Source of the DNA: GCA-002708315 sp964460905
GTDB lineage: Bacteria > Bacteroidota > Bacteroidia > Bacteroidales > F082
Length of the DNA stretch: 64,000 bases
Assembly: GCA_964460905.1 (NCBI GenBank)
Contig: CAYWRM010000011.1
Location: 1-64,000 of the forward strand
Reading direction: 5' to 3'
Positions 45,265 to 54,607 of this stretch are shown one piece after another. Every line of letters starts with the position of its first letter. Positions within the stretch are counted from its first letter, which is position 1. The notes under the pieces are model-generated. The model saw nothing but the letters and a program-made list of their open reading frames with translations. It had not been told where the DNA came from and did not search any database. Position numbers and translations under genes: made by a program.

Positions 45265-46653
45265 ATGAGGCTTTTTTTAGCGATCTTTATTGTTTTTGTG
45301 TCTATCGTAGAAGTAATTGCCGGTGATCAATATGAAGTAAAGATTCGAATACATGGTTATCAAGATAGTATTCTCATAATCACATCATATTATGGGAACA
45401 AAATAAAATTAGTAGATACCGTTTATTCGGTTAAACCAGGGGAGTTTGAATTTAAGGGAGATAATAAGTTGCCCGGTGGTATTTATATGGCTGTTAATTC
45501 GAATAAAAAAAAGCTATTTGAGTTTATTGTAAGTAGCAATCAGAAGTTTATTTTGCAAACTGATACTTTAAATTATACTCTTAATATGAAAGTGCGTGGT
45601 TCAAATGAGAATAAGACTTTTTATTCCTATATGAGGTTTAATGAGAAACAGTTTCAATTAAACAAACTACTTATTAAAAGTATTGACTCACTATCTGCTA
45701 TGTCAGAAGATACTAAAAAACTGAAAAATAGTCTTGATTCTTTAAATGAAAGTGCTATTAAATATAAAATGAACATTATTGAAAATAATCAGGGAGTTTT
45801 TATTACATCATTATTAAATGCCATGCGTGATATTGATATTCCTGATTCAATAATAAATTCTCCAGATAGCACATTGTCGTTCAGATATTATAAGCAACAT
45901 TATTGGGACTATTTTGATTTGAGCGATAGTAGTTTGTTGCGTACTCCAATTTTTACCAGAAAAGTTGATCAATATTTTGATCAGGTTGTGGTTTTTAATC
46001 CAGATTCAGTAATTGTCGCAATTGATACTGTTATTTCAAAATCAAGACCATCACAAGAGGTTATTGGATATTTGGTTTGGAGTTTTATCTCTGAATATCA
46101 AAATCCAAAGTTTATGGGTTTCGATAAGGTGTTTGTATATTTGGTTGATGAATATTTTAGTAAAGAATCTATATCAAATACAACACCCTCCGTATTGAAA
46201 TCATTGCAGGATAGGGCTAATAAAATCAGGCCTATTTTATTGCAACAGCCAGCCCCTGATTTGTTATTAATTGATACTACAGGATCGCTTTTGTCATTTC
46301 GAACTATATCTAAAAATTATACAATTTTATTTTTTTGGGATACTGATTGTGGTATTTGCGGTAAAGAAATAATTGATTTAAATAAGTTGTACAATCACCC
46401 TGATTATGATATTGAGGTTTTTGCAATTAATATAAATAGCGATCTTGAAAAATGGAAAAAAGCAATAATAGAAAAACAGATGCCAGGAATTAACGTAAAC
46501 GGTACTCGAAGTGCTACAAAAGATTTTCACGATTTATACGATATTTATGGCACACCTGTTATTTATTTACTTGATAAGGATAAAAAAATTATTGCTAAAC
46601 GAATTGGAGCAAATAAAATTGCTGAGTTTATTGATAATTTTGAGAATCGATAG
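45265..46653 (+). CDS. TlpA-like thioredoxin-fold protein (periplasmic)
   Basis: 462 residues from the ATG at 45265. Another in-frame ATG at 45253 exists, but GGGAGG at 45255-45260 is a Shine-Dalgarno-like sequence five bases before 45265, so the later ATG is preferred; it also starts the signal peptide (MRLFLAIFIVFVSIVEVIAG). An N-terminal DUF4369-like domain is followed by a helical middle (about 120-310) and a C-terminal thioredoxin fold with the motif D-C-G-I-C-G (about 365-372). It probably reduces or oxidises disulphides, or aids cytochrome or envelope maturation. A lipobox is absent. Followed by a chagasin-like lipoprotein. Confidence 0.8.
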   Translation: MRLFLAIFIVFVSIVEVIAGDQYEVKIRIHGYQDSILIITSYYGNKIKLVDTVYSVKPGEFEFKGDNKLPGGIYMAVNSNKKKLFEFIVSSNQKFILQTDTLNYTLNMKVRGSNENKTFYSYMRFNEKQFQLNKLLIKSIDSLSAMSEDTKKLKNSLDSLNESAIKYKMNIIENNQGVFITSLLNAMRDIDIPDSIINSPDSTLSFRYYKQHYWDYFDLSDSSLLRTPIFTRKVDQYFDQVVVFNPDSVIVAIDTVISKSRPSQEVIGYLVWSFISEYQNPKFMGFDKVFVYLVDEYFSKESISNTTPSVLKSLQDRANKIRPILLQQPAPDLLLIDTTGSLLSFRTISKNYTILFFWDTDCGICGKEIIDLNKLYNHPDYDIEVFAININSDLEKWKKAIIEKQMPGINVNGTRSATKDFHDLYDIYGTPVIYLLDKDKKIIAKRIGANKIAEFIDNFENR

Positions 46654-46706
46654 TTTGTTTGCACGAGCAAAGAACAAAATTACATAGCTTCTAAAAAATA
46701 AAATTT

Positions 46707-47096
46707 ATGAAAAAGTTGTTATTTTTCACTATAATTGTTTTAATACCTTTGCTTTATGGATGCAGGGAGATATTAGTTAAATATTCTGATAATGGGAAAA
46801 CAGTTCATATGACTGTCGATCAGATATTAAAAATCCAGTTACCTGCTGATGCAATGTCTGGAAATGATTGGAGGAGAATTGCATATGAAGACACTGTAAT
46901 TATCAAAACAGGGAAACCTAATTACATGCTTAGTGACGGTAGGTTGGATACTCCGGGAATTTATAATTTTAGGTTTAAGACTATTGGAGCTGGCACTTCA
47001 AAACTTTACATGGAGTATGGATCAAAATATGACTCTAATGAAAAGCCGGTAAAAACATTTGAGATTGTTGTTATTGTGCATGAAAAAGGAAAATAG
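46707..47096 (+). CDS. Chagasin-like (I42) lipoprotein
   Basis: 129 residues. Lipoprotein signal MKKLLFFTIIVLIPLLYGC with acyl-Cys at 19. The mature domain has the I42 chagasin layout: LQLPAD-like first loop (DAMSGNDWRR in the place of the NPTTGY loop), a GAGTSKLYMEY loop, and a C-terminal strand KPVKTFEIVVIV. The family inhibits papain-type cysteine peptidases. The key loop residues are not exactly conserved, so identity is moderate. A secreted papain-family peptidase lies about 20 kb away in this window; interaction is speculation. Confidence 0.55.
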   Translation: MKKLLFFTIIVLIPLLYGCREILVKYSDNGKTVHMTVDQILKIQLPADAMSGNDWRRIAYEDTVIIKTGKPNYMLSDGRLDTPGIYNFRFKTIGAGTSKLYMEYGSKYDSNEKPVKTFEIVVIVHEKGK

Positions 47097-47188
47097 TAAT
47101 TTTAGGTTTCAAGTTTCTCAAACATTCAAACAATAAAACAATCGAACAATTGAATCATTTTATCATACTATAACTCGCTAATCTTTAT

Positions 47189-47196
47189 TATTTTTG
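47189..47196 (+). promoter_or_regulatory. -7 promoter element for ffh
   Basis: TATTTTTG, 22 bases before the ffh ATG. Confidence 0.45.
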
Positions 47197-47218
47197 CCAC
47201 CTAAAAAATTATTAGAAT

Positions 47219-48550
47219 ATGTTTGAAGGATTAACCGACAGACTTGATAGGTCGTTTAAAATATTAAAAGGTCAGGGTCGTATTACCGAAATCAATGTTG
47301 CTGAATCGATTAAGGAAATTAGAAAAGCCTTAATTGAGGCTGATGTTAGCTATAAAATTGCGAAAGACTTTACAAGTGATGTTAAAGAGAAAGCTCTAGG
47401 TGCTAATGTGTTAACTGCCATTAAGCCCGGTGAACTCATGACAAAGATTGTTCATGATGAATTGGCATCTTTGATGGGAGGCGAACAGGAGGATATTGAT
47501 ATTAAAGGTAAGCCTGCAGTTATCCTTATTGCAGGTTTACAGGGTTCTGGTAAAACAACATTCTCAGCAAAACTTGCAAATTATCTTAAATCAAAGCATG
47601 GGCGTAGTCCATTGTTGGTAGCGTGTGATGTGTATCGTCCTGCTGCTATCGATCAGCTTAAAGTTCTTGGAGAGCAAATAGGAGTGGAGGTGTTTGCAGA
47701 AGAGGGAAATAAAAACCCAGTTCAAATTGCTAAAAATGCTATTAAACACGCTAAAGATAATTCACGGAATATAGTTATAGTTGATACAGCTGGTCGTTTA
47801 GCTGTTGATAAAGTGATGATGGATGAAATATCTTCCATTAAGTTGGCTATTAATCCAAATGAGATTCTGTTTGTTGTTGATGCAATGACAGGTCAGGATG
47901 CTGTTAATACGGCTAAGGCTTTCAACGACAAGCTTGATTTTGATGGAGTTGTTTTAACAAAACTTGATGGAGATACACGCGGTGGTGCTGCACTTACAAT
48001 AAAATCAATCGTAAATAAGCCCATTAAATTTGTTGGTATTGGCGAGAAAATGGAGGCAATTGATTTGTTTCACCCTTCTCGAATGGCTGATCGTATTTTG
48101 GGAATGGGTGATATTGTTACTCTTGTTGAAAAAGCTCAGGAACAATATGATGTTGAAGAAGCACGAAAGCTCCAGAAAAAGATTGCTAAAAACCAGTTTA
48201 ATTTTAATGATTTTCTAAAGCAGATCCAGCAGATTAAAAAAATGGGTAACGTTAAGGATCTTATGGGGATGATACCTGGTGTTGGCAAAGCTATTAAAGA
48301 TGCAGATATTGATGACGATGCATTTAAAGGTATTGAAGCAATAATTTTTTCAATGACAGCTGAAGAAAGAGAAACTCCAAAGATTCTTAACGGTTCTAGA
48401 AGAAAAAGAATTGCCAGAGGTGCAGGTACAGATATTCAGGAAGTTAACAGACTTATAAAACAATTTTCTGAAACCAGTAAAATGATGAAAATGATGACTA
48501 CCGGTGGTGGTAGAAAAATGGCAAATATGATGAATCAGCTGAAACGCTAA
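47219..48550 (+). CDS. ffh: Signal recognition particle protein Ffh
   Basis: 443 residues. N domain (about 1-85), G domain with GLQGSGKTTFSAKLANYL (P-loop), DTAGRL (G3), TKLDGD (G4), and GVGEKM-type closing (GIGEKMEAID). M domain (about 300-443) with the RNA-binding helix-turn-helix (RRKRIARGAGTDIQEVNRL) and Met-rich signal groove ending in a Met-rich tail (MMKMMTTGGGRKMANMMNQL). GTPase that targets nascent membrane proteins to FtsY. Followed 45 bases on by folD. Confidence 0.97.
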   Translation: MFEGLTDRLDRSFKILKGQGRITEINVAESIKEIRKALIEADVSYKIAKDFTSDVKEKALGANVLTAIKPGELMTKIVHDELASLMGGEQEDIDIKGKPAVILIAGLQGSGKTTFSAKLANYLKSKHGRSPLLVACDVYRPAAIDQLKVLGEQIGVEVFAEEGNKNPVQIAKNAIKHAKDNSRNIVIVDTAGRLAVDKVMMDEISSIKLAINPNEILFVVDAMTGQDAVNTAKAFNDKLDFDGVVLTKLDGDTRGGAALTIKSIVNKPIKFVGIGEKMEAIDLFHPSRMADRILGMGDIVTLVEKAQEQYDVEEARKLQKKIAKNQFNFNDFLKQIQQIKKMGNVKDLMGMIPGVGKAIKDADIDDDAFKGIEAIIFSMTAEERETPKILNGSRRKRIARGAGTDIQEVNRLIKQFSETSKMMKMMTTGGGRKMANMMNQLKR

Positions 48551-48594
48551 ATTCTTATATTTTTTAATTTTTAATCCTTTAAATATTTACAATA

Positions 48595-49491
48595 ATGTCC
48601 ATACACAAAGCTGCAAAAATAATTGATGGAAAGCTTATTGCTTCAAAAGTAAAAGACGAAATTAAAGCTGAAGTAGCTGCTATGGTAGATAATGGGAAGG
48701 AAACTCCTCATTTGGTAGCTATTATTGTTGGTGATGATCCTGCCAGCCAAACCTATGTTGCAAGCAAGGAAAAAGCTGCTAAAAACGTTGGCATAATTTC
48801 TTCAGTATATAAATTTCCTGATGATATAACCGAAGAGGAACTGTTAAGTACCATAGATTTTGTTAATAATGATGATGAAATTAACGGATTAATAGTTCAA
48901 CTTCCATTGCCCGATCATATAAATGTTAACAAAGTTATCGAACACATCGATCCAAAAAAAGATGTTGATGGTTTTCACCCTGTAAATGTTGGTAAAATGG
49001 CTATTGGTCAGCCTTCTTATGTTTCGGCTACACCTGCAGGTATCATGGAGTTACTTAAGCGTTATAAAATTGAAACTGAAGGTAAACATTGTGTTGTACT
49101 TGGCCGGTCGAATATTGTTGGGTCACCAATAAGTATTCTTATGTCGAAGAAAACTAATCCCGGTAATTCTACTGTAACTGTTTGTCACAGTAAAACTGTT
49201 AATATTGAAAAATATATCAAAGACGCTGATATTCTTATTTGTGCAATTGGGCAGCCACAAACTATTAAGGCCGATATGGTAAAGGATGGAGTGGTTGTTA
49301 TTGATGTGGGTATTCATAGGATACCTTCTGATAATAAAAAGGGTTATGTAATTGTGGGTGATGTGGATTATGAAGAAGTAAAACATAAAGCATCATATAT
49401 TACTCCTGTTCCTGGTGGTGTTGGTCCGATGACGATAGCAATGTTATTGAAAAATACCTTATTAGCATTTAATAAAGACTATTATTCATAG
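48595..49491 (+). CDS. folD: Bifunctional methylenetetrahydrofolate dehydrogenase/cyclohydrolase
   Basis: 298 residues. One-carbon folate enzyme. Signatures: VGDDPASQTYVASKEKAAKN (substrate site with the catalytic Lys), LIVQLPLPDHIN, GFHPVNVGKM, GRSNIVGSP (NADP Rossmann), and TPVPGGVGPMTIAMLLKNTL at the end. Full length. Lies 45 bases after ffh and likely in the same transcript. Confidence 0.97.
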   Translation: MSIHKAAKIIDGKLIASKVKDEIKAEVAAMVDNGKETPHLVAIIVGDDPASQTYVASKEKAAKNVGIISSVYKFPDDITEEELLSTIDFVNNDDEINGLIVQLPLPDHINVNKVIEHIDPKKDVDGFHPVNVGKMAIGQPSYVSATPAGIMELLKRYKIETEGKHCVVLGRSNIVGSPISILMSKKTNPGNSTVTVCHSKTVNIEKYIKDADILICAIGQPQTIKADMVKDGVVVIDVGIHRIPSDNKKGYVIVGDVDYEEVKHKASYITPVPGGVGPMTIAMLLKNTLLAFNKDYYS

Positions 49492-49576
49492 GTTTTGTTT
49501 TTTACGTTAGAATTAAGAATTGGGACGAAGGATGATCCTTCACAAAAAATTAATAATCAAAATCCTGTTTAACGAT

Positions 49577-50842
49577 ATGTATATAATACGTGTTTATACT
49601 ATTTCTATACTTGTAATGCTCCTGATATATGGAAGTGAATTAAATGCTCAAATATCTGGCTGCACTGACAGTAAAGCAAATAATTTTAATCCCACAGCAA
49701 CAATAAATGATGGTTCGTGCACATATAACGTTACTATTAGTAATCCACATGTAAAGTATTTGTTGCCTGACGAAATAGATGAGTCATCAGGGTTGGCATA
49801 TTTAAATGGAAAGTTATGGACAATTAATGATAGCGGAGGATTGCCTGTTCTTTATGCGTTTGATACAATAAGTGGTCAAGTTATTCAACGAATTACAGTT
49901 TCAAACGCTGAGAATATTGATTGGGAATCACTTGCTGCTGATGATCATTATATTTATATTGGTGATTTTGGTAATAATTTAGGAAATCGTGATGATCTCG
50001 CAATTTATCGCATATTAAAATCTGAAATTCCAATGGAAGGAAATGGAATTGTTGAAAGCACTAAAATTACGTTTGCTTACTCTGATTATGCTGGTAAAAT
50101 TGAAAAACGAAAGTTTAATAACTTTGATTGTGAGGCGTTTATTGCTTTTGGTGATTCATTGTATTTGTTTTCAAAAAACATTGGTAATCAACATACAAAA
50201 TTATATAGATTACCCAAAACTCCTGGTGACTATGTAGCTGAACTGATATCTACTTTCAATACATCAGGATTAATTACCGGCGCAGATATAAATATTGCTA
50301 GCAATGAAATTACGCTAATTGGCTATGTTAATCAAAGTTGGGTTCCTTTTACGTGGTTGTTGTTTGATTTTGAGGGAAGTAATTTTTTCTCAGGAAATAA
50401 AAGGCGAATTGATTTTATAAATATCACAGCTACCCAAACAGAAGCTATTGCCTATTTAATTGGCAAGCATGAAGTGATTACATCGGAAGGTCATGTGTTG
50501 TTTTCACAAACAGCTTATGATTTTAATTCAGGTTTGTGGACTGATGGAAATCCATCTATGATTTCTGATGTTATATCTGAGAAATTTGATTTCACATTGA
50601 GCCCAAATCCAGTAAGTAAAAATAAACTTACAATTGACATTAATAAACTTCCTGTTGGAGATTATCAAATCGAGGTTTATGATACTCTCGGAAAATTGAT
50701 AAAGGTTAATAGTTATAAGGTAAGCATAAAGGACGGAGCAAACCGGATTAAAATAAAGGTTGGTGATTATAAGCCAGGAACTTATTTTGTGAGGATGATT
50801 TCGGGTAATCAAGTGGTTGAAAAGAAGTTTATTAAGAAATAG
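49577..50842 (+). CDS. T9SS cargo protein with Cys-loop and beta-propeller-like domain
   Basis: 421 residues from the ATG at 49577, which starts a proper signal peptide (MYIIRVYTISILVMLLIYGS). A TTG 19 codons upstream is rejected. After the signal: a short Cys motif CTDSKANNFNPTATINDGSC, frequent in secreted Bacteroidota proteins, then a middle region resembling a propeller or SdiA-regulated-like domain (DEIDESSGLAYLNGKLWTIN, WESLAADDHYIYIGDFG), and a C-terminal T9SS sorting domain (FTLSPNPVSKNKLTID and KPGTYFVRMISGN). Ligand or target not known. Confidence 0.75.
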   Translation: MYIIRVYTISILVMLLIYGSELNAQISGCTDSKANNFNPTATINDGSCTYNVTISNPHVKYLLPDEIDESSGLAYLNGKLWTINDSGGLPVLYAFDTISGQVIQRITVSNAENIDWESLAADDHYIYIGDFGNNLGNRDDLAIYRILKSEIPMEGNGIVESTKITFAYSDYAGKIEKRKFNNFDCEAFIAFGDSLYLFSKNIGNQHTKLYRLPKTPGDYVAELISTFNTSGLITGADINIASNEITLIGYVNQSWVPFTWLLFDFEGSNFFSGNKRRIDFINITATQTEAIAYLIGKHEVITSEGHVLFSQTAYDFNSGLWTDGNPSMISDVISEKFDFTLSPNPVSKNKLTIDINKLPVGDYQIEVYDTLGKLIKVNSYKVSIKDGANRIKIKVGDYKPGTYFVRMISGNQVVEKKFIKK

Positions 50843-50888
50843 TTTCAAAGGTTACTTAATGAAATGAATGTAACAATAATTGCAGCAA

Positions 50889-51518
50889 ATGCATAAAGAC
50901 AAGGATATATTTGAGGATGGCAGGAAACTCCCGGTTATGGAAGAGTTTTATACCCTACAAGGTGAAGGTTATAACATGGGCAAAGCTGCTTACTTTGTGC
51001 GTGTTGGCGGATGTGACGTAGGTTGCTCATGGTGTGATTCAAAAGAGTCGTGGAATGCGGAACTTTTTCCACCAATTGATGTTGATAGTGTAGTACAAAA
51101 TGCAATAAATGCACATGCCAATACTGTTGTAGTTACAGGAGGAGAACCATCACTATATCCGTTAGATTATCTTACTTCAAAGCTTCAAAGTAATGGAATT
51201 TTAACTATGGTTGAAACTTCCGGTGCTCACCGACTATCAGGTAGCTGGGATTGGATTTGTCTTTCGCCAAAAAAATATTCACCACCTCATAGTTCGGTGT
51301 ATAATGTTGCAAATGAGCTAAAAGTAATTATTCAGACTGAATCTGACCTTCATTGGGCAGAGATGAATGCTGATTTGGTTGCTGAAAATATTCCTTTATT
51401 TCTACAACCTGAATGGAGTGTAGCTTCGTCCTTAATGTCATTATTAACCAATTATATAATGAAAAATCCAAAGTGGCGTATGTCGCTGCAAAGTCATAAG
51501 TATATGGGGATTCCTTAG
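50889..51518 (+). CDS. queE: 7-carboxy-7-deazaguanine synthase (QueE)
   Basis: 209 residues from the ATG at 50889; a TTG three codons upstream is possible. Radical SAM enzyme of queuosine and 7-deazapurine synthesis. The cluster motif is C-D-V-G-C-S-W-C in RVGGCDVGCSWCDSKESW, with FYTLQGEGYNMGKAAYF upstream, and VVVTGGEPSLYPLDYL as the SAM-binding GGE motif. No queC, queD or folE is adjacent. Convergent with the aldehyde dehydrogenase gene. Confidence 0.92.
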   Translation: MHKDKDIFEDGRKLPVMEEFYTLQGEGYNMGKAAYFVRVGGCDVGCSWCDSKESWNAELFPPIDVDSVVQNAINAHANTVVVTGGEPSLYPLDYLTSKLQSNGILTMVETSGAHRLSGSWDWICLSPKKYSPPHSSVYNVANELKVIIQTESDLHWAEMNADLVAENIPLFLQPEWSVASSLMSLLTNYIMKNPKWRMSLQSHKYMGIP

Positions 51519-51594
51519 TTTCAATGATCTTACAGTGTGCGTAACTCCTGGAAGAGTCTTTTTCAATAATTTAGGGGAGTCGTTTTACAATATA

Positions 51595-51631
51595 ACAACT
51601 CTTCCAGGTCTTTCATATTTTGGAAGGTTGT
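51595..51631. terminator. Inverted repeat after aldehyde dehydrogenase (possible terminator)
   Basis: ACAACTCTTCCA (51595-51606) pairs with TGGAAGGTTGT (51621-51631) with a one-base bulge. It lies just past the ALDH stop (51643, minus strand) and beside the convergent queE. The same sequence recurs at 54560-54595 in the truncated duplicate. Confidence 0.5.
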
Positions 51632-51642
51632 TGGAAGGTTGT

Positions 51643-53025
51643 TTATCTCATCAACAATTTCAAAATTTTTAATTTATTTCCATAAGGAGCATATCGGATA
51701 GGAATATCAAGCCAGGTTCCTTTATAAACAACAGGCTTTTGATTTGAGAATGTGTCAAATGAAAAACGCCCGTGATAGCTCCCAATGCCGCTATTGCCAA
51801 CTCCTCCAAATGGAAGTTTATTACTTGCAATATGCATAACAGTGTCATTTATGGTTACACCACCTGCAGAAATGTTCTCAACAATTAATTTTTGTTTTCT
51901 TTTACTTTTTGAGAAGAAATAAAGAGCAAGAGGTTTGGGTCTGGAATTTACAATATCAATAACTTCAGAGATTTCATTATATGTAAGTACCGGAAGAATT
52001 GGTCCGAAAATTTCTTGTTGCATTATAGGCATTTCTAAATCTACATTATCAATAATTGTTGGTTCAAAGTACCTGTCATCTTTGTTATAATTACCACCAT
52101 AATAAATATCAGTATTCTCCATAAGAACAGATAGTCTTTCTATATTGACCTCACTTATAATTCTTGGGTAATCAGGGCTTGTGGAAGCGTCTTTCCCAAA
52201 AAACTCTTGTATTACGTTCTTTAATTCTTCTAGAAAAACATTCTTTATATTTGAGTTAATAAGCAGATAATCAGGTGCAATACAGGTTTGTCCGGCATTT
52301 AGAAATTTACCCCAGACAATACGTTTTGCAGCTTGTTTTAAATTTGCTTCATTATCAACAATACAAGGACTTTTACCTCCCAACTCCAAAGTTACCGGAA
52401 TAAGTTGTTTTGCGGCTTCCTGCATAATTATTCTACCAACACGCGGACTACCAGTGAAGAAAATATGGTCAAATTTTAGCTTGAGCAGTGATTGAGTGAC
52501 TTTTGCATCGCCTTCCAATAAGTGGATATAGCTGGGGTCAAATGTTGTATTAATTATTTTTTTTAAAATACTTGATGTTGCTGATGATATTTCAGAAGGT
52601 TTCAGGATTGCTGTATTTCCTGCCGATATGGCTCCAACCAATGGTGCAATAAGGAGTTGGAAAGGATAGTTCCATGGTGAAATAATAAGCACTGTACCAA
52701 GTGGTTCACTAACCGTGTAACTTGAAGCCGGGAAATTGGTTATAGGTGTACATGATTTTTGAGGTTTCGCCCATTTTTTTAGATGTTTGATATGGTATCT
52801 AATCTCCTCAAGAACAAAGCCTGTTTCAGTTGCATATGTTTCAAATTTTGATTTACCTAGATCCTTATATAATGCTTCCGAAATTTCGTCTTCATGACTA
52901 AGTATTGCCGACCTTAATAGTTTTAGATTATTAATTCTGGTTTTTACATCTCTGGTTTTACCTGAATAAAAGTAGCTTGCATGTTGAGTGAAAAGGCTTT
53001 CGTAAGTGCTGGATTCCTTGTTCAT
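51643..53025 (-). CDS. Aldehyde dehydrogenase (ALDH3-like)
   Basis: 460 residues, intact. Rossmann and catalytic parts: SPWNYPFQLLIAPLVGAISA, the NAD loop FTGSPRVGRII, the general base E214 in LELGGKSP, and nucleophile C248 in FLNAGQTCIAPDY. EIFGPILPV and the C-terminal GVGNSGIGSYHGRFSF are ALDH3 features. Oxidises aldehydes to acids; substrate not determined. Its 3' two-fifths and downstream flank are duplicated at 54553-55213. Confidence 0.93.
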   Translation of the reverse strand: MNKESSTYESLFTQHASYFYSGKTRDVKTRINNLKLLRSAILSHEDEISEALYKDLGKSKFETYATETGFVLEEIRYHIKHLKKWAKPQKSCTPITNFPASSYTVSEPLGTVLIISPWNYPFQLLIAPLVGAISAGNTAILKPSEISSATSSILKKIINTTFDPSYIHLLEGDAKVTQSLLKLKFDHIFFTGSPRVGRIIMQEAAKQLIPVTLELGGKSPCIVDNEANLKQAAKRIVWGKFLNAGQTCIAPDYLLINSNIKNVFLEELKNVIQEFFGKDASTSPDYPRIISEVNIERLSVLMENTDIYYGGNYNKDDRYFEPTIIDNVDLEMPIMQQEIFGPILPVLTYNEISEVIDIVNSRPKPLALYFFSKSKRKQKLIVENISAGGVTINDTVMHIASNKLPFGGVGNSGIGSYHGRFSFDTFSNQKPVVYKGTWLDIPIRYAPYGNKLKILKLLMR

Positions 53026-53069
53026 GGCATTTTGTTTTAAATTGGGTAGTTGTATCTCATATCTTGTTA

Positions 53070-54287
53070 TTATTCCACGATAAATTTCTCTCTAATAATA
53101 ACTATATCTGAATAGAGCTCAATAATATACATTCCGCTTTCAAGCATGGAAATGTCAATCGAACTAGTTATTTTGTTTTTATTTAATACTTCTTGCCCAA
53201 GCTGATTGTAGATTGTTACTTTATTAATTGTTTCTATGTTTTCACTAGATAAAAAAAGTTTGTTTTTTGCCGGATTTGGATAAATGGTGAATACAGGTTT
53301 GCTATCATAACCGTGAACGGAAACAAAACAGGCTTCTTCAATTTCTTCTTTGCTGTTACATCCAGGAGCATTATCAAAAATGCTTATATATCCATTTGGG
53401 TTAGCAAGGTAGTCACAAACACTGTTTACTTCACAAGTAGATAATAACGGGTTTCTTCGTATACCTAGATTATTGATAATAGATGCCGCATCAATATTTG
53501 TTATACCTTCAATACTTGATAGTACATGGTTATTATCAATTGTTAGTGAGCCTCCAATAAAAGTTAAATTGTTAAGTCCTTCTAAATCTATTAATGAACT
53601 GTTTGATAATATAGTAACATCCCAGCCAATCGTAGTTAAATTAAATAATCCTGTTAATGTGGTTAATGCACTTATATCATCATTTTCGCATCCAATGAAT
53701 AGCCTTTCTCCGATTGAAGTTAAATTGCTAAGCCCAACTAAGTTTAGTAATGCTAAATTACTGTAAATATCTAGTTCTCCGCCAATTGTAGTTAGACTTT
53801 CCAGACCTGTTAAATAGGTTAGTAAATTATTTTCTGAAATACGAAAATACCCTTCAATTGTAGTTAAATTATCGAGTCCAGATAAATTTGTCAATGAACT
53901 ATTACCAATAATTTCCAGGTATCCATTTATTGTAACCAGATTGTTAAGTCCTGTTAAGTCTATTAACTCATTGTTATACCCAATAGCTAAATATTCTCCT
54001 ATTGTAGATAAATTGTTAAGCCCGGCTAAACTTGTTAAAGCAATATTGCCGGAAATAATCAGATATTCTCCAATAGAAGTAATAGTGTTTAATCCATTTA
54101 AATTAGTTATGTCGGTTTGAGAAATCCAAACTCCCCCCTCAATTTCTGTACAACCAGGGTAATCATTTTGGAAATTGTCAATTTCTTCTTGAGTTGTAAA
54201 TGTAATTCCATAGGGCAAACAGCCTTGAGAAAGAACTGTTGTTTTAATTAAAACGATAATCAGTAATAGAAGTGTATATTTTTTCAT
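53070..54287 (-). CDS. T9SS cargo with LRR/receptor-L-like 24-residue repeats, copy 1
   Basis: 405 residues. Signal peptide, then an invariant N-terminal cap (GITFTTQEEIDNFQNDYPGC, a Cys pair), then roughly ten 24-residue repeats of the form GLNNLTTIGGxLxIxxNxxL, as in receptor-L or Ecm33-like domains. A second cap follows (CEVNSVCDYLANPNGYI, then PGCNSKEEIEEAC), and a C-terminal T9SS domain (FTIYPNPAKNKLFLSS; SGMYIIELYSD). Probably a surface or secreted binding protein. Shares 5' leader and caps with the paralogue at 55262-56680 but about three fewer repeats. Confidence 0.85.
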   Translation of the reverse strand: MKKYTLLLLIIVLIKTTVLSQGCLPYGITFTTQEEIDNFQNDYPGCTEIEGGVWISQTDITNLNGLNTITSIGEYLIISGNIALTSLAGLNNLSTIGEYLAIGYNNELIDLTGLNNLVTINGYLEIIGNSSLTNLSGLDNLTTIEGYFRISENNLLTYLTGLESLTTIGGELDIYSNLALLNLVGLSNLTSIGERLFIGCENDDISALTTLTGLFNLTTIGWDVTILSNSSLIDLEGLNNLTFIGGSLTIDNNHVLSSIEGITNIDAASIINNLGIRRNPLLSTCEVNSVCDYLANPNGYISIFDNAPGCNSKEEIEEACFVSVHGYDSKPVFTIYPNPAKNKLFLSSENIETINKVTIYNQLGQEVLNKNKITSSIDISMLESGMYIIELYSDIVIIREKFIVE

Positions 54288-54320
54288 AAAAGTTGTTTTT
54301 GCTAAGATATAACTTTTATG
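54285..54320 (-). promoter_or_regulatory. Start-codon-pairing hairpin, copy 1
   Basis: A 10-bp perfect inverted repeat: on the plus strand CATAAAAGTT (54285-54294) and AACTTTTATG (54311-54320). In the minus-strand mRNA the ATG of the copy 1 cargo gene is in the 3' arm of the stem, so the stem would hide the start codon. The loop also contains TATCTTAG, a near match to the -7 element, so a promoter role is an alternative. Confidence 0.55.
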
Positions 54321-54388
54321 AAAATATTTAACCTATGTTTAAGATGTTAATTGCTGTAAAGAAAGGATAATATACGGTTGATAAATAA

Positions 54389-54518
54389 CCAATTACTCTG
54401 ATCCCTTATAAACTCCTAACAATTCTATAAATCTACTGTCATCAAATAGGTTTGGAATCAGGTTGATGAGCTCGGTATGTTGGTCGTAATTAAGCTTTAG
54501 AGCTGTTTCAATATAAAA
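54389..54518 (-). pseudogene. Duplicated 3' fragment of the TPR gene
   Basis: This stretch matches the last about 130 bases of the TPR gene (56780-56910); the core block CATCAAATAGGTTTGG-onward up to TCAATATAAAAATA is nearly identical. Homology stops at 54518. It is a relic of a tandem duplication; no start or complete domain is present. Confidence 0.85.
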
Positions 54519-54607
54519 ATAAGAGTCAAATTCTAATTGAAGTGTCTTATGATAATATAGCAACTCTTCCAGGTCTTTCAGACTCTGGAAGGTTGTTGGA
54601 AGGTTGT

